From: Phycisphaerales bacterium
Lineage (GTDB): Bacteria > Planctomycetota > Phycisphaerae > Phycisphaerales > UBA1924
Direction of reading: 5' to 3'
Length of the DNA stretch: 64,000 nt
NCBI GenBank assembly: GCA_029260315.1
Contig: JAJDDM010000135.1
Span: 1 to 64,000, forward strand
In this document: positions 52,440-60,172 of the stretch, one piece after another
Position numbering within the stretch: the first letter of the stretch is position 1
How the letters are laid out: each line of letters opens with the position of its first letter
Notes under the pieces: generated by a model
The model's database searches: none
Seen by the model: the letters and a program-made list of their open reading frames with translations, nothing else
Told to the model about the DNA's origin: nothing
Program-made: the position numbers and the translations under genes

Positions 52440-54140
52440 TGTAGTAAGGGCTGTGGGAAGCGGGAGAGAGCTTCGCGCGTCTCGGGAAGGCCAAGCCGAG
52501 AATGCGTGGAGAGGTGGGTGGAGAATCTCTCTGTCCGGGAAACCCTGACCGTGATAGGTGAGCCTCTTGTAGGCCGATGGGTCTACCCGTGCTCGGTGGA
52601 TGCCAGACAGGCACCGCCTTGCACCTTTGAGATGGGACAGCAGCACCCAGGAAGTCTGGCTTACCGGCCAGGTGAAGGGCTGCGGGTTCACCACCCGCAA
52701 CTGCCGCTGGACCCGTAGAGCCGGATGCCGCGAGAGTGGCTTGTCCGTGCTCGAGGGAGGCTTGTCGGAGTAACCCTTTCTCACCGTCCTCCGCTGTTCC
52801 CGTAAGGCCGCATAAGGAGTTTCCTGCGGCAGGGTGTTTGGACAGATAAAGACCAATCCCGACATTCGATCCCATAGCCAAGTGCCTTGAAGAAGGGCGA
52901 CCGGGAAAGACCTGGAAGGCGGCTCGAGAGAGCAACCGACCAGGCTGTGATGGTTGAAGGTGGTGAGTGGGGGAGGTCCCCCACGAATCCCCCTGCGGGG
53001 TCAGGACCGAAGCTCTCTTGGAAGAGCAAGATCGGGTGGAAGACTCGTGAGGTTCGGGCAACGCAAGCCGGCGTCGGGAGTGGCGAGGTCCGCAAGGGCC
53101 CGTCCCGGGTGATGACGACACTCGGGTATCGCGCTACAAAGGAGGCTCTGGTCTCCCCAAAACGCGAACGCGAAGAGCTCAACGATGAAAGGCCCGCAAG
53201 GGCTTGCCGGTCAGCACCATCGGAGACGGTGCCGAACCGCGAAAAGCGGTATGCGATGGGTAAGGGGATGCTTCTTGCTTCGATCCCCCGAAATCGAGGG
53301 CCAGTCTGGCTCTCGTAAACGACGTCTTGGGCGGGAGCCTTCGACGTACGCATGACGCCTGAGGGGTCTCCCCTCTAGCGACGTGACCGATGGAGTGACA
53401 ACCAGCACTAACCGGGGAACCACGGCAGCAGCCGGTGTGGTGACCGGTGCCCAGAGACGTCTTCTGGGTGCTTGAAACGCTGTCGTGGGGGAGTAGGCCC
53501 CAACTAGAAGCGGGCCCTCGATGGACGAGGGCTCGGCGGTGACTGGAGGGAAGCCTCCAGCGGGAGCAGTCTTGCTCCCGTGCGGCAAGGCCGTCGCATC
53601 CCGTTCGTGTGCCAGCGGGTGGTGCCGGGCACGTGGAACGACGACGAAAGGGGTGACGGGTCGTAGGCCCGTCTCAAAGGTGCACTGACGAGAGGAGGGG
53701 AGACTCTCCTCCCGTCAGCGCGAAAGAACTCGCGGTCGATGCCGCGAGAGAAGAAGGGCTCTGGCGAGCTTGTGTTCTCTCGCATCACGCGTCCCGAGTA
53801 CGGAGGAGGTTACCACCAGAGGCCCGGAGCGTGGGGGGGACCCACGTCTCAGAGCGGTCTCTGGTGAAGAGGTTTGCGCAACACCTATGGAGTTGCGCAA
53901 CAGCAACATGCTGAAGCAGGTCGCGCGTGAACTTGCAAAGCAGGAAAGGAGGGCGAGAAGTGCGTTGTGGGGGCCTGTGAGCCACGTGGTGGCACGATCT
54001 GATGCCGACTGCGGGTCTGGGTCCCCTGGAGACAGCCTCGGGGTCGTGAGGAGCTCTGTGCTCCTTGCGGCCTCGAGGTGGCTCTCATGCTGGAGAGAGG
54101 TTGCGGCGAAAGGGAGCCCGCCGAAAAGAGGCTCCCACCA
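52440..54140 (+). ncRNA. Large structured noncoding RNA region of about 1.7 kb
   Basis: No ORF here encodes a recognisable protein, but the plus strand is purine-rich and dense in perfect stems. Examples are TGCGGGT/ACCCGCA (52681-52699), GTGGGGG/CCCCCAC (52967-52984), GCCC-GCAA-GGGC (53192-53203), ACCGC-GAAAA-GCGGT (53236-53250), GAGGGG/CCCCTC (53361-53375), CCCTCG/CGAGGG (53515-53531), CTGGAGG/CCTCCAG and CGGGAGCA/TGCTCCCG side by side (53543-53580), CTCGCGG/CCGCGAG (53729-53748), CACCAGAG/CTCTGGTG enclosing CGTGGG/CCCACG (53814-53866), TTGCGCAAC/GTTGCGCAA (53874-53900) and GGGAGCC/GGCTCCC (54112-54136). Repeated TATAGA boxes near 52417-52433 could be a promoter. Size and ornateness recall GOLLD, ROOL or OLE RNAs, or a degenerate group II intron. 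Boundaries are approximate. Confidence 0.55.
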
Positions 54141-54174
54141 TCACGGAGGGGGATGAGCAAGGACGAGGGCGAAG

Positions 54175-54852
54175 ATGGGGAGAGGGACGTATCGGTTTGA
54201 AGCGGCTTCGGTCGAGGGCTTCGTGCAACAGCTCGCGGCGGGGTACATGCCGCACGGGTACTGGTTCTACGTCCGGGGCAGGATCCCGGAGCGGAAACCC
54301 GTCGAAGCGGTCGACCGAAAGCTCCTTCGTCGCTACGAGGTCGCGATGTCGCCTTGGCAGCGGGTCCGAAGGAGGCGCCGGGCACTGGAGCGTCGTGAGC
54401 CGGCGCCGGCGAGCGTGCAGTACCTGAGGCTCGATCGAACGTTCGTTCTGTTGGCCACGCACGGTCATCACCAGCTCTTTGAGGATGAAGCCAGGGCCTT
54501 GAAGGACTTCCGAAGGGCGCCGCTTCGCTTCGGGGGCTACTCGATCGCGCTGCGAGGAGGGCGAGCCTCGGTCCGGATCGAGGACGAGCAGTTCAAGGTG
54601 GTTCGAGCGGCGTTCACCGACCAGGCGCTGAGGCTCCCAGTGGAGCAGTTGGGACGAGCGTTTCGGGAGTTGCCGTTCGTGCCCTACGCGCCCGTGAGAC
54701 GGCAGCTCTTCCGGCTCCTTCGAGCGGTGAACGAGCGACGGAAGATCGCGGGGCTCGAGGAGGTGCCGCCGATCTGGCTGCAGCTCAAGCGAAAGCCGGT
54801 GCCGGTCTTTCGAGATGAGGGCATCAGCAGGAGGAAGAGTGTTTGTTTCTAG
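54175..54852 (+). CDS. Basic uncharacterised protein (MGRGTYRFE family) after the structured RNA
   Basis: This is a 225-residue protein with a distinctive start (GRGTYRFEAASVEGFVQQLA) and conserved-looking blocks HGYWFYVRGRIPERK, QYLRLDRTFVLLATHGHH, RFGGYSIALRGG and LPFVPYAPVRRQLFRLLRAVN. It is strongly basic, with an Arg run (WQRVRRRRRALERRE), which suggests nucleic-acid binding. I recall similar uncharacterised proteins repeated in planctomycete genomes but know no function. It begins about 40 bp after the last stem of the structured RNA and reads the same way, so a ribonucleoprotein or intron-like partnership is an attractive guess. Confidence 0.7.
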   Translation: MGRGTYRFEAASVEGFVQQLAAGYMPHGYWFYVRGRIPERKPVEAVDRKLLRRYEVAMSPWQRVRRRRRALERREPAPASVQYLRLDRTFVLLATHGHHQLFEDEARALKDFRRAPLRFGGYSIALRGGRASVRIEDEQFKVVRAAFTDQALRLPVEQLGRAFRELPFVPYAPVRRQLFRLLRAVNERRKIAGLEEVPPIWLQLKRKPVPVFRDEGISRRKSVCF

Positions 54853-54859
54853 GGCAGGA

Positions 54860-55021
54860 ATGATCGTCGGAGGAGTGCTCGGTGTCAGCGTCGGGCTTGC
54901 TGCGGAATCGATGGGAGCGCTCTCGGCTGTCGCCCTTGGGCTGCTCGGGGCAAGTGTGGGTGCCGGCTTTGGAATCGTGGCACCCATCGTCGTGATCGTC
55001 TGGGTGTTGCGCTTTGCGTAG
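54860..55021 (+). CDS. Small two-helix membrane protein
   Basis: This is a 53-residue frame starting MIVGGVLGVSVGLAAESMGALS and ending GAGFGIVAPIVVIVWVLRFA. It is almost entirely hydrophobic and Gly/Ala-rich, enough for two membrane helices. The ATG lies 7 bp after the preceding stop, with GGGCAGGA just upstream. The track start, 15 codons earlier, lies inside the previous gene. The size and glycine content fit a small holin-like or unknown membrane peptide. Confidence 0.5.
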   Translation: MIVGGVLGVSVGLAAESMGALSAVALGLLGASVGAGFGIVAPIVVIVWVLRFA

Positions 55022-55071
55022 CGTCTTCGGCTCGGTTGCCTTTCGGATGCAATCCGTGCCAGTGTTGCCCC

Positions 55072-55500
55072 ATGGGCCGCATCATCGCTTCCGTCACCGT
55101 TGAGAACCTCCACCAGGAAGGCGCATCGTTTCGCTGCGATGCCTTGGTCGACACCGGCGCGGCGTTTCTTGTGCTGCCGAACGCCTGGCGAGAGCGCCTC
55201 GGGAAGCTCGACCTATCTCGGAAGGTGGAGATCGAGTTAGGCGACCAAAGCGTCCGATCGGGCGAGGTCTGTGGCCCCGTGAAGATTCAGATCGAAGGCT
55301 TCGACGCCTTCTCGGGAGAGGTGCTCTTCATCGACATGGAACCGGCCGGAGGGCGGTATGACCCGCTGCTTGGATACGTTCCACTCGAGCAGAGCCAGGT
55401 CGCCGTGGACATGGTGGGACACCGCTTGGTGCCCGTGCGCCGCGTGGATCTCAAAGTGGTAGTGCTTGAAGGGGCCGATTTCACTGGCTCGACCCCATAG
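55072..55500 (+). CDS. Retropepsin-like aspartic protease (clan AA)
   Basis: This is a 142-residue single-domain protein starting MGRIIASVTVENL. The active-site motif is CDALVDTGAAFLVLP (D-T-G), followed by the flap-like VCGPVKIQIEGFDAFSGEVLF and the second family motif DPLLGYVPLEQSQVAVDMVGHRL. Such proteins act as dimers with one DTG each. They are common small genes of unknown physiological substrate in bacteria and cyanobacteria. The ATG at 55072 is chosen over the track start because the family begins at this point. The opposite-strand gene ends 9 bp downstream. Confidence 0.85.
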   Translation: MGRIIASVTVENLHQEGASFRCDALVDTGAAFLVLPNAWRERLGKLDLSRKVEIELGDQSVRSGEVCGPVKIQIEGFDAFSGEVLFIDMEPAGGRYDPLLGYVPLEQSQVAVDMVGHRLVPVRRVDLKVVVLEGADFTGSTP

Positions 55501-55509
55501 CCAGAACCC

Positions 55510-55794
55510 TCAGTACTCATCCGGAAGGAGCACCGTCGTCACCGATCGGTCCGCTTCCGTGATGATCCAGAACTTGGTGCCCTGCTTCGTGCGATAGGCC
55601 GAGAGGAGCCGAGTCTCTTGACGAAGAGCCGCATCATTGGCGGCCTTGTCCTCATCATCCAACTCGCCCCAATCTCCACGAGCGTGACGGGCGATGGCCG
55701 TCACCAACTCGTCGGATGGGACCTCTGCCAGCGCCCCTGGTGTCGTGAGGAGCCGGCCCAACACGAAGTGGACAGAAAACCTGTCGGAGACCAC
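55510..55794 (-). CDS. Conserved hypothetical protein of plasmid type, 94 residues
   Basis: The GTG at 55792-55794 is preceded by TTTGGAGG at 6 bp and is preferred to the track ATG 12 codons upstream. The sequence (TPGALAEVPSDELVTAIARHARGDWGEL and TKFWIITEADRSVTTVLLPDEY) matches a widespread uncharacterised family. In it the N-terminal half has a GDWG turn and the C-terminal half ends in ITEADRSVTT-LLP-Y. I know it mainly from plasmid and mobile-element contexts, which fits the par-rep neighbourhood. No enzymatic role is known. Confidence 0.78.
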   Translation of the reverse strand: MVSDRFSVHFVLGRLLTTPGALAEVPSDELVTAIARHARGDWGELDDEDKAANDAALRQETRLLSAYRTKQGTKFWIITEADRSVTTVLLPDEY

Positions 55795-55924
55795 GTGATT
55801 CCTCCAAATGAGACCTTGTGCGTGCTCCACCCGCAGTGGGAAGAGCAGTCACAAGGCCTTGAGGAAGAGAGCGAGGCCTCTACACGTGCTTAGATCGAAT
55901 CGTGTGTCGATGGCAAGGACTGGC

Positions 55925-57382
55925 CTACCAGTCGTGTTCGACCAGAGACTGAATGTACGTGGCCGCGGAAGCAATGGCCCCTGCGACGTGTCGAAGAGGC
56001 TCCTGGCAGTGAACGCCGTCGATGGTCAAGAAGTTGTAGCCCACACCGCCGTCCTCAAGTCCGTCGAGGTCCGGGCACCTCGGCATCCGGTAGAAGTCCA
56101 GTGGTATGCCTGCGCGGTCAAGCCCAGTGGCGAGAGGTGTTCCCGGGAGTACCGTCTCGACATTTGGGTAGAAGCCCGCGACCGTCGTGCCCTGTTCGAG
56201 GACTTCTTCACAGAGTCCCACGGTTTCTCGAACTGTCTCTGCCGTCTCCAGAAGCGCGCCTTCTGTCGAGAGAGCGCCAAACATGAGCGACAACCCAACA
56301 CGAAGTTCGGCTCGCCGGAGCCACTTGAGCCTCTCGAGAAGGAGGTTCCTCGTAAGCGCCGGTTTGCCGACGCTGCTTAGGATTGCTGCGGCACCGCTTT
56401 CCACACCGGTGTAGACGTATCGGCAGCCATGGTGGGCGAGAAGTTGCACGGTCCTCTCCGACAGCATCGGCAGGTACACCTGGCATCCCCACTCAACACC
56501 GAGGCGACTCAGCATCGGAAGGAGGGTGGTCCGAACGTGCGTCGTCGTCGGGAAGATGCTGTCTTGGAAGTAGACCGAGTGGCCGGGCCTTGAGGCGCAG
56601 AGTTCCTCCAGCCAGTCGAAGCGCTGCTGAACGAGCACGCGCCCGTCGGGCGAGGCTTCGCTGCAGAAGATGCAACGCCCGTACGGACAGCCCCTGCTGA
56701 TCATGACGGGCAGGGTGGATCCAGAAGCGAAGGCAGTGAACTCGATGTGCTGATCCGTCACTGGACGGTCGGGGATCTCTCCGAAGGACAAGGGGCCACC
56801 GTCTAGGTCAAGATGCGGCGTGGAGAGAGGCCACCAAGGGCTCGTGAGTCTCACCCGTCCCGCTGGAGGAGGCCTCTTCGCCAAGGAGGCAGGAAGCGAC
56901 TCGCAAAACCGCTGGGGGGGCGAACCGTGCTCGACGTATTGGGGCAGAAGCCACCCGAGAGCGTGCTCCGCGTCTCCCGCGATCGAGAGATCGATTCCGG
57001 ATATGCTCCCGGCCATCTTCTGCGGGCAGTCGTCTTCGTGAGGTCCTCCGGCTAGGAGCAGGACTCGGTCGCCGGCTTCCTCGCGGATGGTTGCAACGAC
57101 TCGAGCTGCCTCCTCAATTGCGGCCGTCGATGTGGACACGCACACAACGCGGAGTGAACCTCCGCGCGCGAGCGATCGGAGCTCGGCGTAGAACTCCTCG
57201 CTCGCGCCTCGTGGGTCGAGGTATCCGACTTGCTCGTCGGCGTCGGCGAGTGCGGGGAGAGCGAGGGCGACCGCGGAGAGGAGGCTGCCTGGCATGCCCT
57301 CGAACTTTAGCGTGCCTGGGTAGGGGGCATGGATCAGCAGGATGGACGTCTGAGTTGTTGCTTCTTGGAGTGTGTCGACCAT
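55925..57382 (-). CDS. B12-binding radical SAM enzyme, plasmid-segment copy
   Basis: This is a 485-residue protein from the ATG at 57380-57382 (MVDTLQEATTQTSILLIHAP). The N-terminal B12-binding-like domain includes KFEGMPGSLLSAVALALPAL and RVLLLAGGPHEDDCPQ. The radical SAM motif is ISRGCPYGRCIFCSEA (CX4CX2C), followed by YVYTGVESGAAAILSSVGK. It is separated by only 81 bp from a divergent XRE gene. A perfect 16-bp palindrome begins 4 bp before its start codon, so repression by that regulator is likely, and the transcript may be leaderless. The substrate is unknown. Confidence 0.82.
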   Translation of the reverse strand: MVDTLQEATTQTSILLIHAPYPGTLKFEGMPGSLLSAVALALPALADADEQVGYLDPRGASEEFYAELRSLARGGSLRVVCVSTSTAAIEEAARVVATIREEAGDRVLLLAGGPHEDDCPQKMAGSISGIDLSIAGDAEHALGWLLPQYVEHGSPPQRFCESLPASLAKRPPPAGRVRLTSPWWPLSTPHLDLDGGPLSFGEIPDRPVTDQHIEFTAFASGSTLPVMISRGCPYGRCIFCSEASPDGRVLVQQRFDWLEELCASRPGHSVYFQDSIFPTTTHVRTTLLPMLSRLGVEWGCQVYLPMLSERTVQLLAHHGCRYVYTGVESGAAAILSSVGKPALTRNLLLERLKWLRRAELRVGLSLMFGALSTEGALLETAETVRETVGLCEEVLEQGTTVAGFYPNVETVLPGTPLATGLDRAGIPLDFYRMPRCPDLDGLEDGGVGYNFLTIDGVHCQEPLRHVAGAIASAATYIQSLVEHDW

Positions 57383-57385
57383 GGC

Positions 57386-57446
57386 GCAGACAATTGTCTG
57401 CGCTAGCGGCGTTGCAGACAACTGTCTGTAGCTCAGTTGTCTGCAA
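57386..57446. promoter_or_regulatory. Palindromic operator between radical SAM and XRE genes
   Basis: GCAGACAATTGTCTGC (57386-57401) is a perfect 16-bp palindrome. TTGCAGACAACTG (57412-57424) and CAGTTGTCTGCAA (57434-57446) form a perfect 13-bp inverted repeat built on the same GCAGACAA half-site. Three or four half-sites in 61 bp between divergent genes are what an autoregulating XRE repressor would bind. Confidence 0.75.
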
Positions 57447-57463
57447 CGCAGCACGCTGCCGAA

Positions 57464-57703
57464 GTGGCAGAACGGAAGAAGATCTCGCTGGAGCAGGCGT
57501 TTGGCCTGGTGGTGAGGGAGCGCCGGCTCCGGCTAGGCCTCTCGCAGGAGGCGCTCGCGTTCGAGGCCGACCTCCACCGGACGTACATCAGCATGCTCGA
57601 GCGCGGACTCCGGGTTCCTTCGCTCGCCACGATCGCCCTCTTGGCGGAGGCCTTGGGAACGCGAGCGAGCACTCTGGTAGCCGAGGCCGAGGGCACATCC
57701 TAG
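57464..57703 (+). CDS. XRE-family regulator beside the radical SAM gene
   Basis: This is a 79-residue protein from a GTG at 57464; the track start (TTG at 57437) lies inside the operator and is less likely. One HTH_3 domain spans the protein: VRERRLRLGLSQEALAFEADLH, then RTYISMLERGLRVPSLATIALLAEAL. It has no ligand or protease domain. It is transcribed away from the radical SAM gene across strong palindromes and is the obvious candidate to bind them, controlling itself and the enzyme. Confidence 0.85.
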   Translation: MAERKKISLEQAFGLVVRERRLRLGLSQEALAFEADLHRTYISMLERGLRVPSLATIALLAEALGTRASTLVAEAEGTS

Positions 57704-57774
57704 GCGCGTGCAATCCGTGGGTCGGCCGACATTCCGAGGCCGAACTCTCCCTCTAGACAGATGCTCGCTATCGC

Positions 57775-58470
57775 GTGTATGGCTCTCTCATGGGAGGGAG
57801 AGCATCACCGTGGTATCCGCTGACGTCGAACGAGACGCAGGTCGCACTCGCTGTTGCAGGTCTGCTTGGGACAGCTCTGGAGGTTTCCGGGCTCCCGCTT
57901 TCTGTTGTGGTTGCGAGCATTGCGAGCTTTCTCGGAATCGCCTACTTCGCGGGCTTCCTTGCTCGAGCGGCGAGTAGCCAGTTCGCGTTCGTTGAGCATG
58001 CTGCACGAGGAGGCGCTGGGTACCTTCCGTACTTCCGGCGTGCTCGAAAGAGCCTCCTGTTGATCCATGTTGACGACGACCCGCCAGTGCCGGAGCTCAC
58101 GGGGCTCTATGCGACGCTCCTCGAGAAAGGCGTGGAGATCAGGCGTCTCATCATCCGGAGGCCGGAGGCCCTCCCGGAGGCGTACGACTGGGTGGGCCGC
58201 CTTGAGCCGCACCCTCGCCTTATCCAGCGTGAAGTCCCGCCCCCCGAGGCGGCTCTTGGCGCGCTGAGCTTCGCGATCGTTGACGAGAGCACGGTCTTGA
58301 TTGCCGTGCCGGATGTCTCCGCAACAGAGGCCGCCCCGTACTCATCGGGGTTCTTTCTGAGGCACCTTCTCGTGGTGGACGACGCGCGCGTGGCGGCAGC
58401 CTTTGTGCGTGTGCACGAGTTGCTGTGGAAGCGCGGGCAAGGCCTTCCAGCGGCAGTGCTTCCTGGCTGA
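57775..58470 (+). CDS. Membrane-anchored protein with a PLD-like soluble domain
   Basis: This is a 231-residue protein. Two hydrophobic helices (QVALAVAGLLGTALEVSG and VVVASIASFLGIAYFAGFLA) precede a soluble domain. Its strands (KSLLLIHVDDDPPVPELTG, GVEIRRLIIRRPE, LSFAIVDESTVLIAVPD) follow the order of phospholipase D-like folds. The catalytic HKD motif is missing, so it is probably not an active PLD. Its role may be ligand binding at the membrane. It lies 71 bp after the XRE gene on the same strand. An inverted repeat follows its stop. Confidence 0.6.
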   Translation: MYGSLMGGRASPWYPLTSNETQVALAVAGLLGTALEVSGLPLSVVVASIASFLGIAYFAGFLARAASSQFAFVEHAARGGAGYLPYFRRARKSLLLIHVDDDPPVPELTGLYATLLEKGVEIRRLIIRRPEALPEAYDWVGRLEPHPRLIQREVPPPEAALGALSFAIVDESTVLIAVPDVSATEAAPYSSGFFLRHLLVVDDARVAAAFVRVHELLWKRGQGLPAAVLPG

Positions 58471-58486
58471 ACGCCATACGGCGTTC
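58469..58486 (+). terminator. Stem-loop after the PLD-like gene
   Basis: GAACGCC (58469-58475), an ATAC loop and GGCGTTC (58480-58486) form a perfect 7-bp hairpin overlapping the stop codon. No T tract follows, so this is a weak terminator or an mRNA 3'-end stabiliser. Confidence 0.4.
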
Positions 58487-58554
58487 GGAACCCCAAGCGA
58501 ATCCCGCTGGCTTCATCAGGAGTTTGTCTGCCCACCCCCGATGGAGTCAGAGGC

Positions 58555-58887
58555 ATGGCCGGGACGTACGTGCTGAAGAAGGCCTCAAATGGCCAGTACA
58601 TGTTCAACTTGCTCGCCGGCAATCACGAGGTGATCCTGACCAGCGAGCTCTACGTGTCGAAGAGTGGTGCCCAGAACGGGATCGAGTCGGTGCGAACCAA
58701 CTCGCCGCATGACTCGCGATACGATCGTCGAACGGCGACGTCCGGAGCGCCCTACTTCGTGCTGAAGGCGGCCAACCACGAGATCATTGGAAAGAGCGAG
58801 ATGTACTCCTCGGCCACCGCCATGGAGACGGGCATCCAGTCCGTCAAGACGAATGGGCCGACGGCGGCGGTGAAGGACGCCACCTGA
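58555..58887 (+). CDS. YegP/DUF1508-family protein
   Basis: This is a 110-residue protein with two DUF1508 repeats: GTYVLKKASNGQYMFNLLAG with SKSGAQNGIESVRTNS, and APYFVLKAANHEIIGKSEMY with SATAMETGIQSVKTN. Each repeat is a three-strand/one-helix unit, and the two form a tandem, as in YegP (UPF0339). The function is unknown in all members I know. The sequence is complete, with a normal ATG. The longer minus-strand ORF here is a shadow. Downstream (58888-59093) nothing is seen. Confidence 0.88.
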   Translation: MAGTYVLKKASNGQYMFNLLAGNHEVILTSELYVSKSGAQNGIESVRTNSPHDSRYDRRTATSGAPYFVLKAANHEIIGKSEMYSSATAMETGIQSVKTNGPTAAVKDAT

Positions 58888-59093
58888 GGCCCTGCCGACC
58901 AAGGCCACGAGCGCCTTCTCGACGGCGGTGAGTTCGTTGGCCGTAGATGTGCTGTCGCTCTCGCCGCGACACATGGCGCTGGCCGACCCGCAGAAGTTGG
59001 CCGGGTTGTTGCCGTGACGGCGCGTATTCCTTGTGGGCGCATCACAGCGCTGGATGGTCGTCTTGCTGCGGCACGTCCAGCGGGGGAAGAGCC

Positions 59094-59468
59094 ATGGTCT
59101 CACGGTATCGCGCTTCGCTCCTCTGCTTGGCGGGAGCAGCCACGCTCCTCACTCTCGGCTGGGGCGATGGCAGCCGCAGGGATCAACCGCAGGCCATGCC
59201 ATGCGCCGGGGAGAAGATGCGAAGCACCGCTGACGGCCGTTGTCCCGCCCATCAGGAGACCCTCGTCAGGAAGGCGCTGGCGGTTCCCTGCGGTGCGGCC
59301 ACCTGGGCGAGCGCTGCCTATGGCGAGGCGCGGGAAGCGCACTTCCCCTACGGAGCGGCCGGACGGGACCCCGCGACTGGACGAGGCGTCGCAACGCTCC
59401 GCCTTCGAACGTGTGCGGGGTGCACGTCGGCGGAGAGAGCCTGGCTCGCGGCTTCCAGAGGGGACTGA
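59094..59468 (+). CDS. Putative exported small protein
   Basis: This is a 124-residue frame from an ATG preceded by GGGGAAG. The N-terminus (MVSRYRASLLCLAGAATLLTLGWG) looks like a signal peptide. The rest contains five Cys residues (MPCAGEK, GRCPAHQ, VPCGAAT, RTCAGCTS) and no known domain. Its composition is Arg/Ala-rich and overlaps shadow ORFs in other frames, so coding is only moderately supported. Confidence 0.4.
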   Translation: MVSRYRASLLCLAGAATLLTLGWGDGSRRDQPQAMPCAGEKMRSTADGRCPAHQETLVRKALAVPCGAATWASAAYGEAREAHFPYGAAGRDPATGRGVATLRLRTCAGCTSAERAWLAASRGD

Positions 59469-59490
59469 GGGGTCCTCGTTCCCGGAGGAC

Positions 59491-59757
59491 CTACAGCGGC
59501 CGAATGCGCTTTGCGGGCTTGTCCCTCGCCAACTCGTACTGGGACTTGTAGCGCATCCACGTCTCGGGCTTCTGCTTGAGAGCCCCGGCGATGCGCCAGG
59601 CCATGTCGGCGTGGAGATCGCGTTCCCCGGCGAGGAAGTACGCAAGGCAGCGTCGAGAGATGCCGATCCACTCGGCGAACTCCGTCTGGGTGACGCCGAC
59701 GTGTTCGAGCTGCAGCCGGAGTCTCGCGCCCGGATGTGGCGGACGACGTGCGGGCAT
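59491..59757 (-). CDS. HigA-like XRE antitoxin-family protein 1
   Basis: This is an 88-residue protein of the HigA/VapI group: PHPGARLRLQLEHVGVTQTE, FAEWIGISRRCLAYFLAGERD, then ADMAWRIAGALKQKPETWMR. The helix-turn-helix covers about residues 20-60. HigA proteins normally neutralise a HigB RNase encoded just upstream, but no toxin gene is seen on either side. A paralogue lies directly upstream. It may be a solitary regulator or a cross-acting antitoxin. Confidence 0.82.
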   Translation of the reverse strand: MPARRPPHPGARLRLQLEHVGVTQTEFAEWIGISRRCLAYFLAGERDLHADMAWRIAGALKQKPETWMRYKSQYELARDKPAKRIRPL

Positions 59758-59836
59758 TCAGAAACTCCCGAGGGGCCCCCCGCCCCATAGGAAGCGTACG
59801 TCCCTCCGGTGCCAGCGGGATGTGACGTTTCCCATG

Positions 59837-60172
59837 CTAGGAGCGATCCGTAGCCGCAGCACCGGAAGCAGACTCCCCGTTCTTCTTCAGTTGTGGCAAC
59901 GCTCTGATGGGCCGAAGCGAGCCGTGTCGGGCCAGATCGTAGAGATTCTGCGTGTGGAGCCACTCAGCAGCGTCCTCACCCAAGGCACCCGCGATGCGCC
60001 AGGCCATGTCCGGCGTGAGCGACCGCTGGCACCCCACGAGGTAGGCGAGTGCTCGTCGGCTCACACCGATGTGCTGAGCGAAGGCCGTCTGCGAGATGCC
60101 GAGGTCGTCGAGCCGTCGTCGTAGACGCTCTCCGGGGTGCGCGTGCTTGCGGCGTGCATTCGCGTTCTTCAT
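59837..60172 (-). CDS. HigA-like XRE antitoxin-family protein 2
   Basis: This is a 111-residue protein from the ATG at 60170-60172, preceded by GAGAGGGG. The domain is KHAHPGERLRRRLDDLGISQ, TAFAQHIGVSRRALAYLVGC, SLTPDMAWRIAGALGEDAAEW. It is about half identical to its neighbour, with the same MAWRIAGAL signature, plus a 25-residue polar tail. The tandem pair lacks a HigB toxin. From 60173 to 60656 no gene is clear; that stretch has an eight-A run near 60244-60251 and the upstream extension of the next ORF. Confidence 0.82.
   Translation of the reverse strand: MKNANARRKHAHPGERLRRRLDDLGISQTAFAQHIGVSRRALAYLVGCQRSLTPDMAWRIAGALGEDAAEWLHTQNLYDLARHGSLRPIRALPQLKKNGESASGAAATDRS

Noticed and set aside
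52440-52790. Complete functional group II intron ending at the domain V-like hairpin
   Set aside because: Only about 280 bases lie upstream before the iterons, too few for domains I-IV, and no reverse transcriptase is present. Kept only as a possible relationship.
52155-54385. Several ORFs of 100-340 aa on both strands across the structured RNA region
   Set aside because: They are Ser/Arg/Pro-rich and unrecognisable, overlap each other in many frames and track the stem sequences; none has a convincing start or domain.
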